A stretch of 64,000 bases of DNA, taken from NCBI RefSeq assembly GCF_014217835.1, contig NZ_CP055263.1:1501001-1565000 (forward strand). Reading direction: 5' to 3'. Below, one piece after another: positions 9,463 to 18,317 of the stretch (positions within the stretch are counted from its first letter, which is position 1; each line of letters begins with the position of its first letter). The notes under the pieces are model-generated. The model was given only the letters and a program-made list of their open reading frames with translations, was not told where the DNA came from and searched no databases. Source of the stretch: Metabacillus sp. KUDC1714. Its GTDB lineage: Bacteria; Bacillota; Bacilli; Bacillales; Bacillaceae. A program made the position numbers and the translations under genes.

Positions 9463-10443
9463 TTACCATAAACCTCCGCTCTCACTGAATCTTTTCGTTA
9501 TTTTGTTCGCTATGACCACTAGCACTAAACCAACAACTGCGTTGAATAAGCCTGCTGCTGCCCCGAGCTCATAGTTTGCTCCTTGCAAGCCTGCCCGGTA
9601 TACGTATGTGTTAATGACATCAGCTGTTTCATACGTTGCGGGTTGATAGAGCAGGATAATTGCCTCATACCCAACCTCCAGGAAGGTTCCGATGTTCAAA
9701 ATAAATAAGATTAAGATCGTCGGGATTATCCCCGGCAAGGTGACATGCCACATTTGTTTCCATCGGTTCGCCCCATCCATTTTGGCTGCTTCATACAACT
9801 GTGGATTGATCCCGCTGATTGCAGCAATATAGATAATCGCGTTGAACCCTACATCCTTCCAAATATTCATCCCGATAAAGATAGATCGGAAGTATTCTGG
9901 ATTGGTTAAAAAATAATTTTTTTCTCCTCCTAATTTTTCAATGATGATGTTGACTAGGCCGTTTGATGGCGAAAGAAAGTTGGTCACTAGTCCTGCTACA
10001 ACGACTATTGAAATGAAATAAGGAAGATATGTCGCCGTCTGGGTTATCTTTCTGTAGGTTGCCGATTTAATTTCATTAAAAAGAAGAGCTAAAATAATCG
10101 GTGCCGGAAAGGCAAATACTAAGGTGTATAAACTAATGAGGATCGTGTTTTTTAACGTTCTAATAAAGTAATCGCTTTCAAAAAACTGTACGAAATGTTG
10201 AAATCCAACCCAAGGACTAGCTTCAATCCCCTGAAAAATACTGTAATCTTTAAATGCAATCTGAAGTCCATACATTGGGCGGTATAAGAAGATAATGTAC
10301 CACGCAATAAACGGGATCAACAATAAATACAAATATTTATCACGGATGATTGTTTTTTTGATTCTCTGAAGGCGCGAAAGATCTGCCTTATGAGTAATTG
10401 GCGGCATATGCTTTTTCTCTTCAGATTGAATTTGACCATTCAT
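9463..10443 (-). CDS. Carbohydrate ABC permease (LplB-like, MalF type)
   Basis: 326 aa. First gene of the importer operon, with a strong AAAGGAGG ribosome site. It has a cytosolic N-terminal tail, about six TM segments and the EAA docking loop YEAAKMDGANRWKQMW (about 218-233). The early segment LYLLLIPFIAWYIIFLYRPM and the following MYGLQIAFKDYSIFQG are characteristic of LplB/YtcP-like permeases. A C-terminal GANYELGAAAGLFNAVVGLV fits the family. The substrate is probably an unsaturated uronate-containing oligosaccharide, from the neighbouring GH88 and beta-helix genes. Confidence 0.92.
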   Translation of the reverse strand: MNGQIQSEEKKHMPPITHKADLSRLQRIKKTIIRDKYLYLLLIPFIAWYIIFLYRPMYGLQIAFKDYSIFQGIEASPWVGFQHFVQFFESDYFIRTLKNTILISLYTLVFAFPAPIILALLFNEIKSATYRKITQTATYLPYFISIVVVAGLVTNFLSPSNGLVNIIIEKLGGEKNYFLTNPEYFRSIFIGMNIWKDVGFNAIIYIAAISGINPQLYEAAKMDGANRWKQMWHVTLPGIIPTILILFILNIGTFLEVGYEAIILLYQPATYETADVINTYVYRAGLQGANYELGAAAGLFNAVVGLVLVVIANKITKRFSESGGLW

Positions 10444-10676
10444 ACCTTTCCTCCTTTCCTTTTTTTAATCTGGCTGACTGATTTCATTGATTATCCTAAC
10501 TTTAAATTGATCATACCCCTGATTACTATCACCAGTTCTTTGTTTTCATCACGTTTTTTTGCAAAATCATAAGAAATGTAGATGGATCACAAATAGTATC
10601 GATAAAGTGAGATTTCATTTATCTAGGTTCTCCCCCACTGAATAGCAGCGAAACTTATCACATATAAAATGCCACG

Positions 10677-10794
10677 GCCTAATGTCTTCGCCTTACTTGG
10701 ACATCCTGTCCTACTTCGGATCTTTACGGGCAGTTATCTCTTTCTTATCTTCTTTACTTCTCATAATCTTGTGCCATTAGGCTTTACTGCCCGT
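10677..10794. other. Nested inverted repeats between regulator and importer operon
   Basis: GCCTAATG (10677-10684) pairs with CATTAGGC (10775-10782), and ACGGGCAGT (10726-10734) pairs with ACTGCCCGT (10786-10794). The two pairings interlock rather than nest, so they could be alternative structures. The block lies in the 374-bp gap after the AraC-type gene and before the first permease, all on the minus strand. It could be a terminator, a leader RNA switch or an interspersed repeat; it matches no riboswitch class I recognise. Confidence 0.4.
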
Positions 10795-10817
10795 TAAGAC
10801 TAGAATAAATTAGTCAC

Positions 10818-13088
10818 TTAAGATCCTTTTTCATATTGACCAGGGGAAAGCCCAACATATTTTTTAAAGGTTCTGATAAACGTATTGACATTGTTAAAGC
10901 CGACCATGCTTGCTACTTGACTGATTTTCACCTCTTGTGCCGACAAAATCTCCTTTGCTTTCTTCACTCTGTACATATTTAAATATTCTTTAAAGTTTTC
11001 TCCTGTTTGTTCTTTAAAGACTTTACTTACGTAACTTGAGGTTAAATTAAAATGTTCAGCTAAATCTGAAAGAGAAAGATCCCTGTGAAAATGATCATGA
11101 ATAAAGTTCATCAGTTGATCAGCCACTGTCAAATCTGCTTTTTTTGTTTGTTCTTGAATGTTTTCCAGAAGCTCCCCGAAAAGACTAGTAATTGTCTGTT
11201 CAAGTTTTTCTTTTCCGCGAATCACTTGAAGTCTTCGATAGACGGTTTCATCTTCACCAAAGATTGTCCTTTCTGCCTGATTAGTCTGAGATAAAATTCG
11301 ATGAATGGTAGCAAGTATTTCAAATACCAAGCTTCGGAGTGCAGATTCATCAAGCTGTCTAACATGAAGATTATCATTTAAGACGTTTTTCAAAATGGCC
11401 ATGGCCTTCTCCTTCTGACCTCTACAACTAAAATTAATCAAATCTTTCTCCATCTCGAGTGGGTAATAGTAGCTCTTTTGCTCAAAAGTCCCAATATCTT
11501 CTGTTGACACAATGTTTTTTCGATCAATCGCATATCTGTATTCAAGCAAGTTTCTTGCCTGTTTATATCCTTTTTCAAATTCAGAAAGTTCTGCAACCGG
11601 ATCACTGATCGCAATAAACATTGTTGCATGAAGGCGTTCATCCCTCCCTGATTTAAACGAATTCAACCAATCGCGAATTCTCTGCAAATTGGTTTCACTT
11701 GTCAGGATTGCGAGTTTCTCTACTTCCATTTCAATCATTTCGTAAGAGGTTTCCTTTTCTAAATGTTCTTTTAAATAGGTTAGCAGCTGTAGCTTGATCG
11801 TCAAAATCTCTTCAGGTGTGACCGATTCTCCCCACTCCTTATAGTTGGTGAATTCAAAGAGGATAACCCTTCCTTGTTTCAACTCGGCAAGACCGTATTG
11901 CCCCGATTTCTCCTCCACTTCCTCTTTCTCAACTAATCCAAGAAGTAAATCTTTCATGAATTTTTTTTTCAACGACAGTTGGTGATGATCGATGGTAGAA
12001 AGCAGTTTTTCGTTCATTTTTTTCATATTGGTCGTTATTTGCTGGATAATAGCAAACTCATCTCCATCAATACTCTCTTGTCCATCTTTCAATACACGAA
12101 GAACTTTTTTTACAGGCTGATACGTATAATTGACAAACAAAATTTGAACCACAAGACCAGCTAATAAAAATAGTACATAAACAGGCAGCGAATCCATTAG
12201 AAGCCCGGCAAACGATGTTTCGGTTATTTGTTTCGGCGTAATATAAAGATACTTCCAATCTTTTAACACTTCTGAGGATAAGGATTTAATCTGAAAGTCT
12301 GCAGCCGTTATTTTTTGATATGAAACAGGCTCTTCCTTTGAAGGTTCTAGTTGTTTTAATCGATCCTTAGTCAAGATGTCTGTAATCGAAAGATCATGAA
12401 AAAATGTTTGATGACTTGAAATGCGGTTACCTTCTACAATAGCAAACCCTCCCTGATCAACAGGATTTAGAGCAGGGTACAGGTTTTTAGTATAGAAGGA
12501 AAGAAAAAAGACAACGTTATTTCCTTCAGCTATCCGCTCTTTTTTCAACAGGGTAATATACACGTTATCTTTCTTTTGATTCATGAGGGTAAATAATTTA
12601 TACTGCTCGAAGCTATTGTTTTTTTCCGCTAAATAGTCAACCACCTGTTGATTCTCTTCTTTATTCAGACCAAGCTGCTGAAAATACTGTTCCTGATTAA
12701 TCGTCATATCAGGTGTCACAATCAAATCTTCATCTGCTTTCATCACACCTAGCTTATACTCAAACTGGCTAAAAGCATTCGAATTTTTCTGCAGTTCCTT
12801 GTACAACTCATTAACATAGTAATATTTCAATTTTTCATTCCTATTTTGACTAAAATTCACAAACGCCTCCGTTGACTTGAGCTGGTTAATCCCGCTCAAC
12901 GCCACCAGCAAACGATGATCCACTTTTTCCTTCGTCTGTTTCAAAAGCTCCTTCTGACTCTGTTCTAGCTCGAAATTCGTAAACTCCCGATTCTTTAAAT
13001 AATAAACAAACGACAATGCAGCCGTATATACAAAAATAACCGCCATCATACATACAAACAACTTCCAATAAAATTTCCTCTTTCTCAC
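10818..13088 (-). CDS. Membrane-anchored AraC-family transcriptional regulator (YesS/YtdP-like)
   Basis: 756 aa, GTG start with AGGGGGAG upstream. TM segments at about 9-28 and 297-320 enclose an extracellular sensor-like region. A cytoplasmic middle domain follows, and a C-terminal AraC double helix-turn-helix spans about 655-756 (LSLSDLAEHFNLTSSYVSKV and ISQVASMVGFNNVNTFIRTF). This architecture matches B. subtilis YesS/YtdP-type regulators that control adjacent Lpl-type importer and lyase genes. It is encoded just upstream of the importer on the same strand, so it very likely activates that operon on sensing an extracellular saccharide or a loaded binding protein. Confidence 0.9.
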   Translation of the reverse strand: MRKRKFYWKLFVCMMAVIFVYTAALSFVYYLKNREFTNFELEQSQKELLKQTKEKVDHRLLVALSGINQLKSTEAFVNFSQNRNEKLKYYYVNELYKELQKNSNAFSQFEYKLGVMKADEDLIVTPDMTINQEQYFQQLGLNKEENQQVVDYLAEKNNSFEQYKLFTLMNQKKDNVYITLLKKERIAEGNNVVFFLSFYTKNLYPALNPVDQGGFAIVEGNRISSHQTFFHDLSITDILTKDRLKQLEPSKEEPVSYQKITAADFQIKSLSSEVLKDWKYLYITPKQITETSFAGLLMDSLPVYVLFLLAGLVVQILFVNYTYQPVKKVLRVLKDGQESIDGDEFAIIQQITTNMKKMNEKLLSTIDHHQLSLKKKFMKDLLLGLVEKEEVEEKSGQYGLAELKQGRVILFEFTNYKEWGESVTPEEILTIKLQLLTYLKEHLEKETSYEMIEMEVEKLAILTSETNLQRIRDWLNSFKSGRDERLHATMFIAISDPVAELSEFEKGYKQARNLLEYRYAIDRKNIVSTEDIGTFEQKSYYYPLEMEKDLINFSCRGQKEKAMAILKNVLNDNLHVRQLDESALRSLVFEILATIHRILSQTNQAERTIFGEDETVYRRLQVIRGKEKLEQTITSLFGELLENIQEQTKKADLTVADQLMNFIHDHFHRDLSLSDLAEHFNLTSSYVSKVFKEQTGENFKEYLNMYRVKKAKEILSAQEVKISQVASMVGFNNVNTFIRTFKKYVGLSPGQYEKGS

Positions 13089-13585
13089 CGCTTCTCCCCC
13101 TGATCAGTAGTTACGTCTTCTTTTGAAATTCCAATTGGTCCAAACCAAATCCTTTAAATTCACTCTATATTCCTATTGGAGTGTTTTTGCTCATCACCTA
13201 AAAAGGGTTATTAAAACAATTATGTCAAGTGCAACCAACGTTAAGCGATAGTAGCCGCCAAAGGAGTGGCCGAAGCTACTCCGATTTGAACTCATTCACC
13301 ATTAAATGGTTTTAAACCTAGTATAATGTTGCGGTCTATACGTGTATTTTTGTAAAACATCTACACAAAGTATAATCCCTCCCACAACTTCGATTTGCCT
13401 CATTATAATTCCTTCTTTTATTCATATAGGGAAAGGCTTGAGGTTATCACATGTTTGTCCGTTAAAGACGCCACTCAATCCTTTAGTATAAGAAGTTATA
13501 TATTCCGATCAAAGCAAAGTTCATGTTCAGTCACTTAACTGCATTTCTTTGGATGTGACTATCCATTTAGTTGGCACTACCTTGA
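13089..13585. other. Intergenic stretch, nothing recognised
   Basis: About 500 bp upstream of the AraC-type gene without a plausible gene. It must contain that gene's promoter. The right part runs into the decayed sigma-factor copy. Confidence 0.5.
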
Positions 13586-14019
13586 GATCTGATGGCATCG
13601 GACAAACAGGAGTTTTATCAAATAGGGTGTATTGCCTAATAGGAGGCTTCCCAACGGTTTAATGAAGATAAGGGGAATTTTCAATCATATGTCTATTCCT
13701 ATATCAGTGACCTGATGAAAACAGTCCTTACAAGAGAAAGGAGAAAAATGAATAGGCAATGCCAGCTTGAGAACGATGGAACCTTGAAGAAGCAAGAGAA
13801 AGTGATTTTATCCCCATGCTATTAGATTCGGTTACCTGAGGACATTTCCACCCTTTTAACCCAAATCAAAGCAAATGGATTAAAGCGTACTGTCTCTATG
13901 GGAAATTGCCAGCTGACATTGCAGAGGAGGAAGGGTTATCTGTTTATGCCGTTAAAGCTTGGTGCAGGGATACGATTGCTAAGTTAAAGAAGAATTTAAG
14001 TGAGGGGTTTGAGAAATAA
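13586..14019 (+). pseudogene. Decayed SigO-like sigma factor gene
   Basis: This stretch aligns by eye with the two intact sigma genes at 21973 and 50497: GAGTTTTATCAAATAGGGTG near 13605, AATGAAGATAAGGGGAATTT near 13662 and CAAATCAAAGCAAATGG near 13863. The 3' part encodes a clear region-4 end (AVKAWCRDTIAKLKKN). In-frame stops (for example TGCCTAA near 13630) and frame changes break the gene. No DUF1659 or DUF2922 gene follows it, so the rest of the cassette has been lost. Confidence 0.8.
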
Positions 14020-14164
14020 GTAGCATCTATACAAAGGTAAGATTTTGATTAATAAAGCTGACGTTCGGCTGTATTTAAAAATACTGGAAAGGAGCTGGTT
14101 AACCGTCTGATTGGCTCACGTTTGAAACTGATCTTCACGATAAACCATGAAAATATGGTGTTTT

Positions 14165-14256
14165 TATGGTTTAGCAAGAAACATCCATCCGTACATGAAC
14201 TTTGAACCTTTGATTTTGATAGAATTTCCTCCTGTTTTTATATTAATCAAACTTTT
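14165..14256 (-). pseudogene. 5' fragment of a third DUF5381-like gene
   Basis: Read on the minus strand, it translates to SLINIKTGGNSIKIKGSKFM followed by YGWMFLA. This corresponds to the first 30 or so residues (IKGSKFMYxWMFLA) of the two intact proteins to its right, with a GGAGG ribosome site before it. Similarity stops after the first part of TM1. Confidence 0.7.
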
Positions 14257-14415
14257 CCTCCTACGAAGGTAACTGTACTGCCAGAAATGTAGAGGTATCT
14301 GTATCTGAAGGGTTTACTGTGAGGTGCATTGTTAGACTGATGAATCTTTTATTGAGGGTAAAGCTGAATTCTTCAGTATTTGTTAACAGATTAACTGTTT
14401 AATTGACTCAAGATT

Positions 14416-14480
14416 GACACAGGTATAAACCATGAAAAGATATTATTTTCACAGTTTATTACCTGTATTTATACAGTGTC
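14416..14480 (-). terminator. Hairpin downstream of the DUF5381 gene
   Basis: Arms AGGTATAAACCATGAAAA (14421-14438) and TTTTCACAGTTTATTACCT (14446-14464) pair with small mismatches. GACAC/GTGTC lies outside them. It sits just past the last gene of the WXG100 operon and probably ends its transcript. Confidence 0.5.
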
Positions 14481-14500
14481 ACACCTTGAGGAAATGAAGG

Positions 14501-15067
14501 TTAATCAATTTTTTGCTCCTGCCGCTCGTATTTAGCTATCTTTAGCAATTTATCTAAATCCACCTTACGATCCCATACTTTTCTGGCGTTTTCTGTCATA
14601 TAAGGATAAATATATTGATCGACCATCATTTGATATCCAAGATCATCAAGAATATTGTAAGTACGAATTTTGATTTTCTTGTCATCAAAGGTTTCAACGA
14701 CAACATCATTGATCAAATTCAATGGATTTCTGACTAAATCAATATTACGGATATTTTTAATAAAAACTGTACCTTTTTTCGATTTTATTTTGCCGTTTCC
14801 GCCTTGGACAATCGTTAACAGCACCTTCCCTGGAATAAAGCCTGGGAGTGACCAAAGAGTTAGATAAAGGTAAAAAGGCGTGAGTATAATACCGCCACCA
14901 AGGTAAAATAATGAATATTTGGAATTGAATTTTAGCCCGTGTATAATTAAGAAAATACATGCAATTAAAAAACCTAAAGTCGCAAGAAACATCCACCAGT
15001 ACATGAACTTTGAACCTTTTATGTGGACGACTTCATTTTCTTTCTTAACGTTAACCAAACGATGCAC
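14501..15067 (-). CDS. DUF5381-like two-TM protein, copy 2
   Basis: 188 aa, a close paralogue of the protein at 15273-15839. Two hydrophobic segments (about 22-46 and 54-73) are followed by a soluble domain with IKNIRNIDLVRNPLNLINDV, which may be PH-like. It starts at ATG 9 nt after AGGAGG. Resemblance to B. subtilis YfjD/YfjE-type DUF5381 proteins is recalled, not searched. It is the last intact gene of the WXG100 operon. Tandem multi-copy membrane proteins next to a candidate membrane-active effector suggest immunity proteins; this is inference. Confidence 0.75.
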   Translation of the reverse strand: MHRLVNVKKENEVVHIKGSKFMYWWMFLATLGFLIACIFLIIHGLKFNSKYSLFYLGGGIILTPFYLYLTLWSLPGFIPGKVLLTIVQGGNGKIKSKKGTVFIKNIRNIDLVRNPLNLINDVVVETFDDKKIKIRTYNILDDLGYQMMVDQYIYPYMTENARKVWDRKVDLDKLLKIAKYERQEQKID

Positions 15068-15070
15068 CTC

Positions 15071-15228
15071 CTAAGCTGAAAGAATCTTGTTCGTTACGAA
15101 TAGTTGCTTAATAGATGCCTCATTTGCTGTTTGAATAGTCAGGTCAAGTCTGTTGTCCCTTGTCGCTAGCCAACATTCATTCTTTCTCTAGTAGAAAGAT
15201 CATTTAAAAACCCTCGTATACTCCAACT
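15071..15228 (-). pseudogene. 3' fragment of a duplicated partner gene
   Basis: The minus-strand reading ends ASIKQLFVTNKILSA-stop and matches the C-terminus of the 265-aa protein at 15844-16641 (TSIKNLLLTNKVLSA-stop). Matching CCAACATTCATTCTTTC and TCTAGTAGAAA blocks follow, but about 75 bp are missing between them. This shows a tandem duplication of the unit [partner 3' end + DUF5381 gene], after which the extra partner copy decayed. Confidence 0.8.
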
Positions 15229-15272
15229 GTAGTGAAATGGAGTCAAACTTGACTAAATAAAGTTAATGAACG

Positions 15273-15839
15273 TTAATCAATATTCTGCTCCTGCCGAACG
15301 TATTTAGCCACTTTTTGCAATTTATCCAAATTCACCTTACGATCCCAAACTTTTCTTGCATTTTCTGTCATATAAGGATAAATATATTGATCAACTACCA
15401 CCTGATAATCCAGGTCATCAAGTAAATTAAAGGTGCGAATTTTAATTTTATTGTTATCGAAGGTTTCTATTACAATATCATTTATTAAATTTAGAGGATT
15501 TCTCACTAAATCGATATTACGAATATTTTTAATAAGGACTGTACCTTTCTTTGATTTAATTGTACTATTCTCACCTTGAATAATCGTTAACAGGACCTTC
15601 CCTGGAATAAAACCTGGAAGTGACCAAAGAGTTAGGTAAAGGTAGAAAGGAGTGAAGAGGAATCCACCACCAAGGTATAAAATAGAATACTTGGAATCAA
15701 ATTTCAAACCATGTATGATTAAGAAAAAACAAGCAATTAAAAAACCTAAAGTCGCAAGAAACACCCAACCGTACATGAACTTGGAACCTTTTATATGTAT
15801 GATGTCATTATCTTTCTTAACGTTAACCAAACGATGCAC
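15273..15839 (-). CDS. DUF5381-like two-TM protein, copy 1
   Basis: 188 aa. Same layout as its paralogue: short N-terminal strand region (MHRLVNVKKDNDIIHIKGSK), two adjacent TM segments (about 22-46 and 54-73) and a conserved soluble C-terminal half ending MTENARKVWDRKVNLDKL. The start codon lies 4 nt after the stop of the partner gene, with AGGAGG in the overlap, so the two are coupled. By family recall it is DUF5381 (YfjD-like). Proposed but unproven role: immunity or membrane accessory factor for the glycine-zipper protein of this operon. Confidence 0.75.
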   Translation of the reverse strand: MHRLVNVKKDNDIIHIKGSKFMYGWVFLATLGFLIACFFLIIHGLKFDSKYSILYLGGGFLFTPFYLYLTLWSLPGFIPGKVLLTIIQGENSTIKSKKGTVLIKNIRNIDLVRNPLNLINDIVIETFDNNKIKIRTFNLLDDLDYQVVVDQYIYPYMTENARKVWDRKVNLDKLQKVAKYVRQEQNID

Positions 15840-15843
15840 CTCC

Positions 15844-16641
15844 TTAAGCTGAAAGAACCTTGTTCGTTAATAATAGATTTTTAATAGATGTCTCATTTGC
15901 TCTTTGAATATTCAGATCAAGGTTGTTGTCCCTTGTAGCAAGCCAACATTCATTCTTTCCTGGGATAATAAAATAAAGATCCATTAGTTCAGGGTTATTA
16001 TCTGAGTCATACTTTAAACTTAATAAACTATCCATTTTACCGTTTCTAGTAGAAATGTCATTTAAAAACTCTAGAATACTATTAGATTGACCCTTTTTGC
16101 TTCCCCATTTCTGAGCAATCGATTCTGATAAAGAATGAGATTGACTAACATCCTCTAAAAGTTCTTCAAATTCTTCACTTTTTAACTGAAAAAGTACTTC
16201 ACTTTGCTTTTCTAATGTATGGAAATTGAAAAAACTACTTATAACTGAAATGATTTCTTCATCTGGCAGCTTAGAAATAGAATGTACTTGATTGTCGTAC
16301 AATACTTTATGTAAATAAACCTCTTCATTTTTATAATGAAAGGAGATACTTTCTTCTCCATTTAAGTCAGACTGATGTTTAGAAGCCTTTACGGTACTTT
16401 CTGCATAATTTAATGTATGAATATAGGAAGCAAATTCATCCTTTAATTTATATTGGTTATGAACTTCCTTTATCATATCTTTTGCTAACAAAGAACGAGA
16501 GGCAACTTCTAGCATTAATTTTAACTCAGATTCTTGAAGCGTTGGAAAATAGGCTTCTTTAATAGACATTCCTTGTTCAAATAAACCTTCACTATAAAAT
16601 GAAAAAATTAACTCTTCAATACTTAATTGAATGGTATTCAT
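15844..16641 (-). CDS. Soluble partner protein of WXG100 operon (YfjC-like)
   Basis: 265 aa, acidic, with no signal peptide or TM segment. The gene order (WXG100 protein, glycine-zipper protein, this gene, DUF5381 genes) matches my recollection of B. subtilis yfjA-yfjB-yfjC-yfjD. Residues 1-80 look helical and 80-265 mixed alpha/beta, ending DLYFIIPGKNECWLATRDNN. A chaperone or targeting role, like EspG-type or LXG-associated proteins of other type VII systems, is possible but unsupported by any clear motif. Good ribosome site (AAGGAGG). Ten bp separate it from the upstream gene. Confidence 0.65.
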   Translation of the reverse strand: MNTIQLSIEELIFSFYSEGLFEQGMSIKEAYFPTLQESELKLMLEVASRSLLAKDMIKEVHNQYKLKDEFASYIHTLNYAESTVKASKHQSDLNGEESISFHYKNEEVYLHKVLYDNQVHSISKLPDEEIISVISSFFNFHTLEKQSEVLFQLKSEEFEELLEDVSQSHSLSESIAQKWGSKKGQSNSILEFLNDISTRNGKMDSLLSLKYDSDNNPELMDLYFIIPGKNECWLATRDNNLDLNIQRANETSIKNLLLTNKVLSA

Positions 16642-16650
16642 AGGTCCTCC

Positions 16651-17898
16651 TTAAAAAAATGACAATTTATCGTCAAGAAAATCTTTTGCTCCATCGACAA
16701 GAGAACTCGCTGTTTCTTTTGCTTTCGATATCCCCTTACCAATATCTTTCACCTTCCCTATTGGGTCAGCAATTGTATCCTTAATTTGATCATTTACAAA
16801 ATCAACACCTTTATTAATTCCTTCAACAACTTCCCCTGCTTTTTCCAAACCACCTTTAATCGTTTCAAGACCAGCATGTATCGGTTCTTTTAAAGCTATA
16901 GCTGCTTTCTCTGCTATCCCTGCAGTAAGTTTAGCCGCTTGCTCTCCAACAAGTCCTCCTACAAATGAACCTGCAGCAGCTCCTACAACCGTACCAACTG
17001 GACCTACTAAACTTCCTAGAGCCCCTCCTACGAATGCCCCCGCAATCGAACCTCCAGAAATCGCTACGGTATTATTCACTGCATTTCCCACGGCTTTTGC
17101 ATTTTCGCGCTTTAAGACCTCTGGATTATTTCCGTATTTTGCATAGTTTTCAGAAATTTTCAGGCCCATTCCGCTTGTTTCCATTACTCCTGTTACTAGT
17201 ACTGCACTAACAGCATTGGTTTTTGCAAATTTCGCTCCCGTCTTAACAAATGATTTAAACGTTGTCGAGTCCAATGTTCTATGCTTAATCCCTTCAAATA
17301 AAGCCTTTGAACTATCTGTATACTTAACAACATCGCCAGGAAGATATTTAGCAACTTTTTTATGAACTAAATCAGAAAATGGCACATCTCTATATTTTTT
17401 TAATAGATTTGTTGGACTTAAATAAGCTCTTGCTACATTACGAAATTTGGAATTATCAACGACATCAGAAAGTTTATTTAGGGCATTCATATGTCTATAC
17501 ATATACACATCATCGCTATTTTTCATAAATTGAGTAAAACCCAGCCCATAAAATGCTAGCTGTTTCGATGCTAAAGCACCCATCGCTGTTAATGCTCCAT
17601 ACTTCTCATGCAGTTTATAAAGTTGACCGACTAAGTTATCGGCATCTGAAAATTTATTTGCTGTCATTCGAAGGTCGATCTCCATTTCACTTAGAAGATC
17701 AGCTAATTGATTTCCCGTTCCCCACGGATCCCCTACTTGATAAAAACAATGACTATACTCTGCTGGAGCACTGCTAATTAGGTTGTAAAGCTCCAAATGA
17801 AGATCCTTGTATTCCTCTTCAACTTTCGACAATTTCGAGACAAGCTCATTTGCTAAATCTTCTAAACGGTCTGGATCTACTGAAATTTTATTACCCAC
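16651..17898 (-). CDS. WXG-like glycine-zipper protein, candidate type VII effector (YfjB-like)
   Basis: 415 aa. The N-terminal 95 residues are helical with a GDPWGTG turn (about 57-63), a WXG100-like hairpin. A middle region has no obvious fold. Residues about 275-330 form a glycine zipper (SIAGAFVGGALGSLVGPVG and VGAAAGSFVGGLVG), typical of membrane-inserting helices in pore-forming or depolarising toxins. The C-terminal 80 residues are amphipathic and charged (GKGISKAKETASSLVDGAKD). No Sec signal peptide. Encoded after a WXG100 protein, it is a likely type VII export substrate. The secretion machine itself is not in this window. An alternative is a structural surface protein. Confidence 0.65.
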   Translation of the reverse strand: MGNKISVDPDRLEDLANELVSKLSKVEEEYKDLHLELYNLISSAPAEYSHCFYQVGDPWGTGNQLADLLSEMEIDLRMTANKFSDADNLVGQLYKLHEKYGALTAMGALASKQLAFYGLGFTQFMKNSDDVYMYRHMNALNKLSDVVDNSKFRNVARAYLSPTNLLKKYRDVPFSDLVHKKVAKYLPGDVVKYTDSSKALFEGIKHRTLDSTTFKSFVKTGAKFAKTNAVSAVLVTGVMETSGMGLKISENYAKYGNNPEVLKRENAKAVGNAVNNTVAISGGSIAGAFVGGALGSLVGPVGTVVGAAAGSFVGGLVGEQAAKLTAGIAEKAAIALKEPIHAGLETIKGGLEKAGEVVEGINKGVDFVNDQIKDTIADPIGKVKDIGKGISKAKETASSLVDGAKDFLDDKLSFF

Positions 17899-17977
17899 TC
17901 TTTCATCCTCTTTTCTTTTCCTATATATAGGATTTCATCTAAATACTTTGAAAAAAGTAATGTCCCAATATCATAAT

Positions 17978-18082
17978 CTAAAACGGCAAGATAAATAGAT
18001 CGACACAACCAGGTACCCAATTGTCATCCATTCCTTTCTTGCCATCAACTTCTTTTTTCTTTTTATACTTATTACGAACCAT
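17978..18082 (-). CDS. Micro-protein A with PGCxDxF motif (34 aa)
   Basis: Sequence: MVRNKYKKKKEVDGKKGMD, then DNWVPGCVDLFILPF and a TAG stop. The start has AGAGGT 7 nt upstream. It has a basic N-terminal half and a hydrophobic tail. Its WVPGCVDLFIL matches the SLPGCSDFFIL of the neighbouring micro-protein, which argues that both are real genes and paralogues. It lies between the WXG100 gene and the glycine-zipper gene in the same direction. No family recognised; a secreted, lipid-modified or membrane-tail peptide is conceivable from the single Cys and apolar end. Confidence 0.6.
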   Translation of the reverse strand: MVRNKYKKKKEVDGKKGMDDNWVPGCVDLFILPF

Positions 18083-18117
18083 TTTTTTAACCTCTACTTT
18101 AGCGGAAATAGATCGTC

Positions 18118-18285
18118 TTAAAAAAGACTAATTACTTGTTGCGCCAAAACACCAAATTGAATGAACAAAATAAAAAAATCACTGCAGCCAGGAAGTGAAC
18201 TACCATCTTTACTTTTCTTATTTTTATCCGGGAGGACCCAGCCTTCCTCTTCCAAACTTTTCCTATCCCTATTTTTCGGTTTCAT
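18118..18285 (-). CDS. Micro-protein B with PGCxDxF motif (55 aa)
   Basis: A 55-aa frame starting MKPKNRDRKSLEEEGWVLPD with ribosome site AGAGGTGTC before the ATG. It has a charged N-terminal 28 residues, then SSLPGCSDFFILFIQFGVLA and a short tail ending ISLF. It starts 33 bp after the stop of the WXG100 gene and is followed by its paralogue at 17978-18082. The shared PGCxDxFI motif before a hydrophobic stretch, the ribosome site and the operon position support a real gene. Function unknown; I recognise no family. Confidence 0.65.
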   Translation of the reverse strand: MKPKNRDRKSLEEEGWVLPDKNKKSKDGSSLPGCSDFFILFIQFGVLAQQVISLF

Positions 18286-18317
18286 ATGACACCTCTATAA
18301 CCTTATTCACTTTATTT

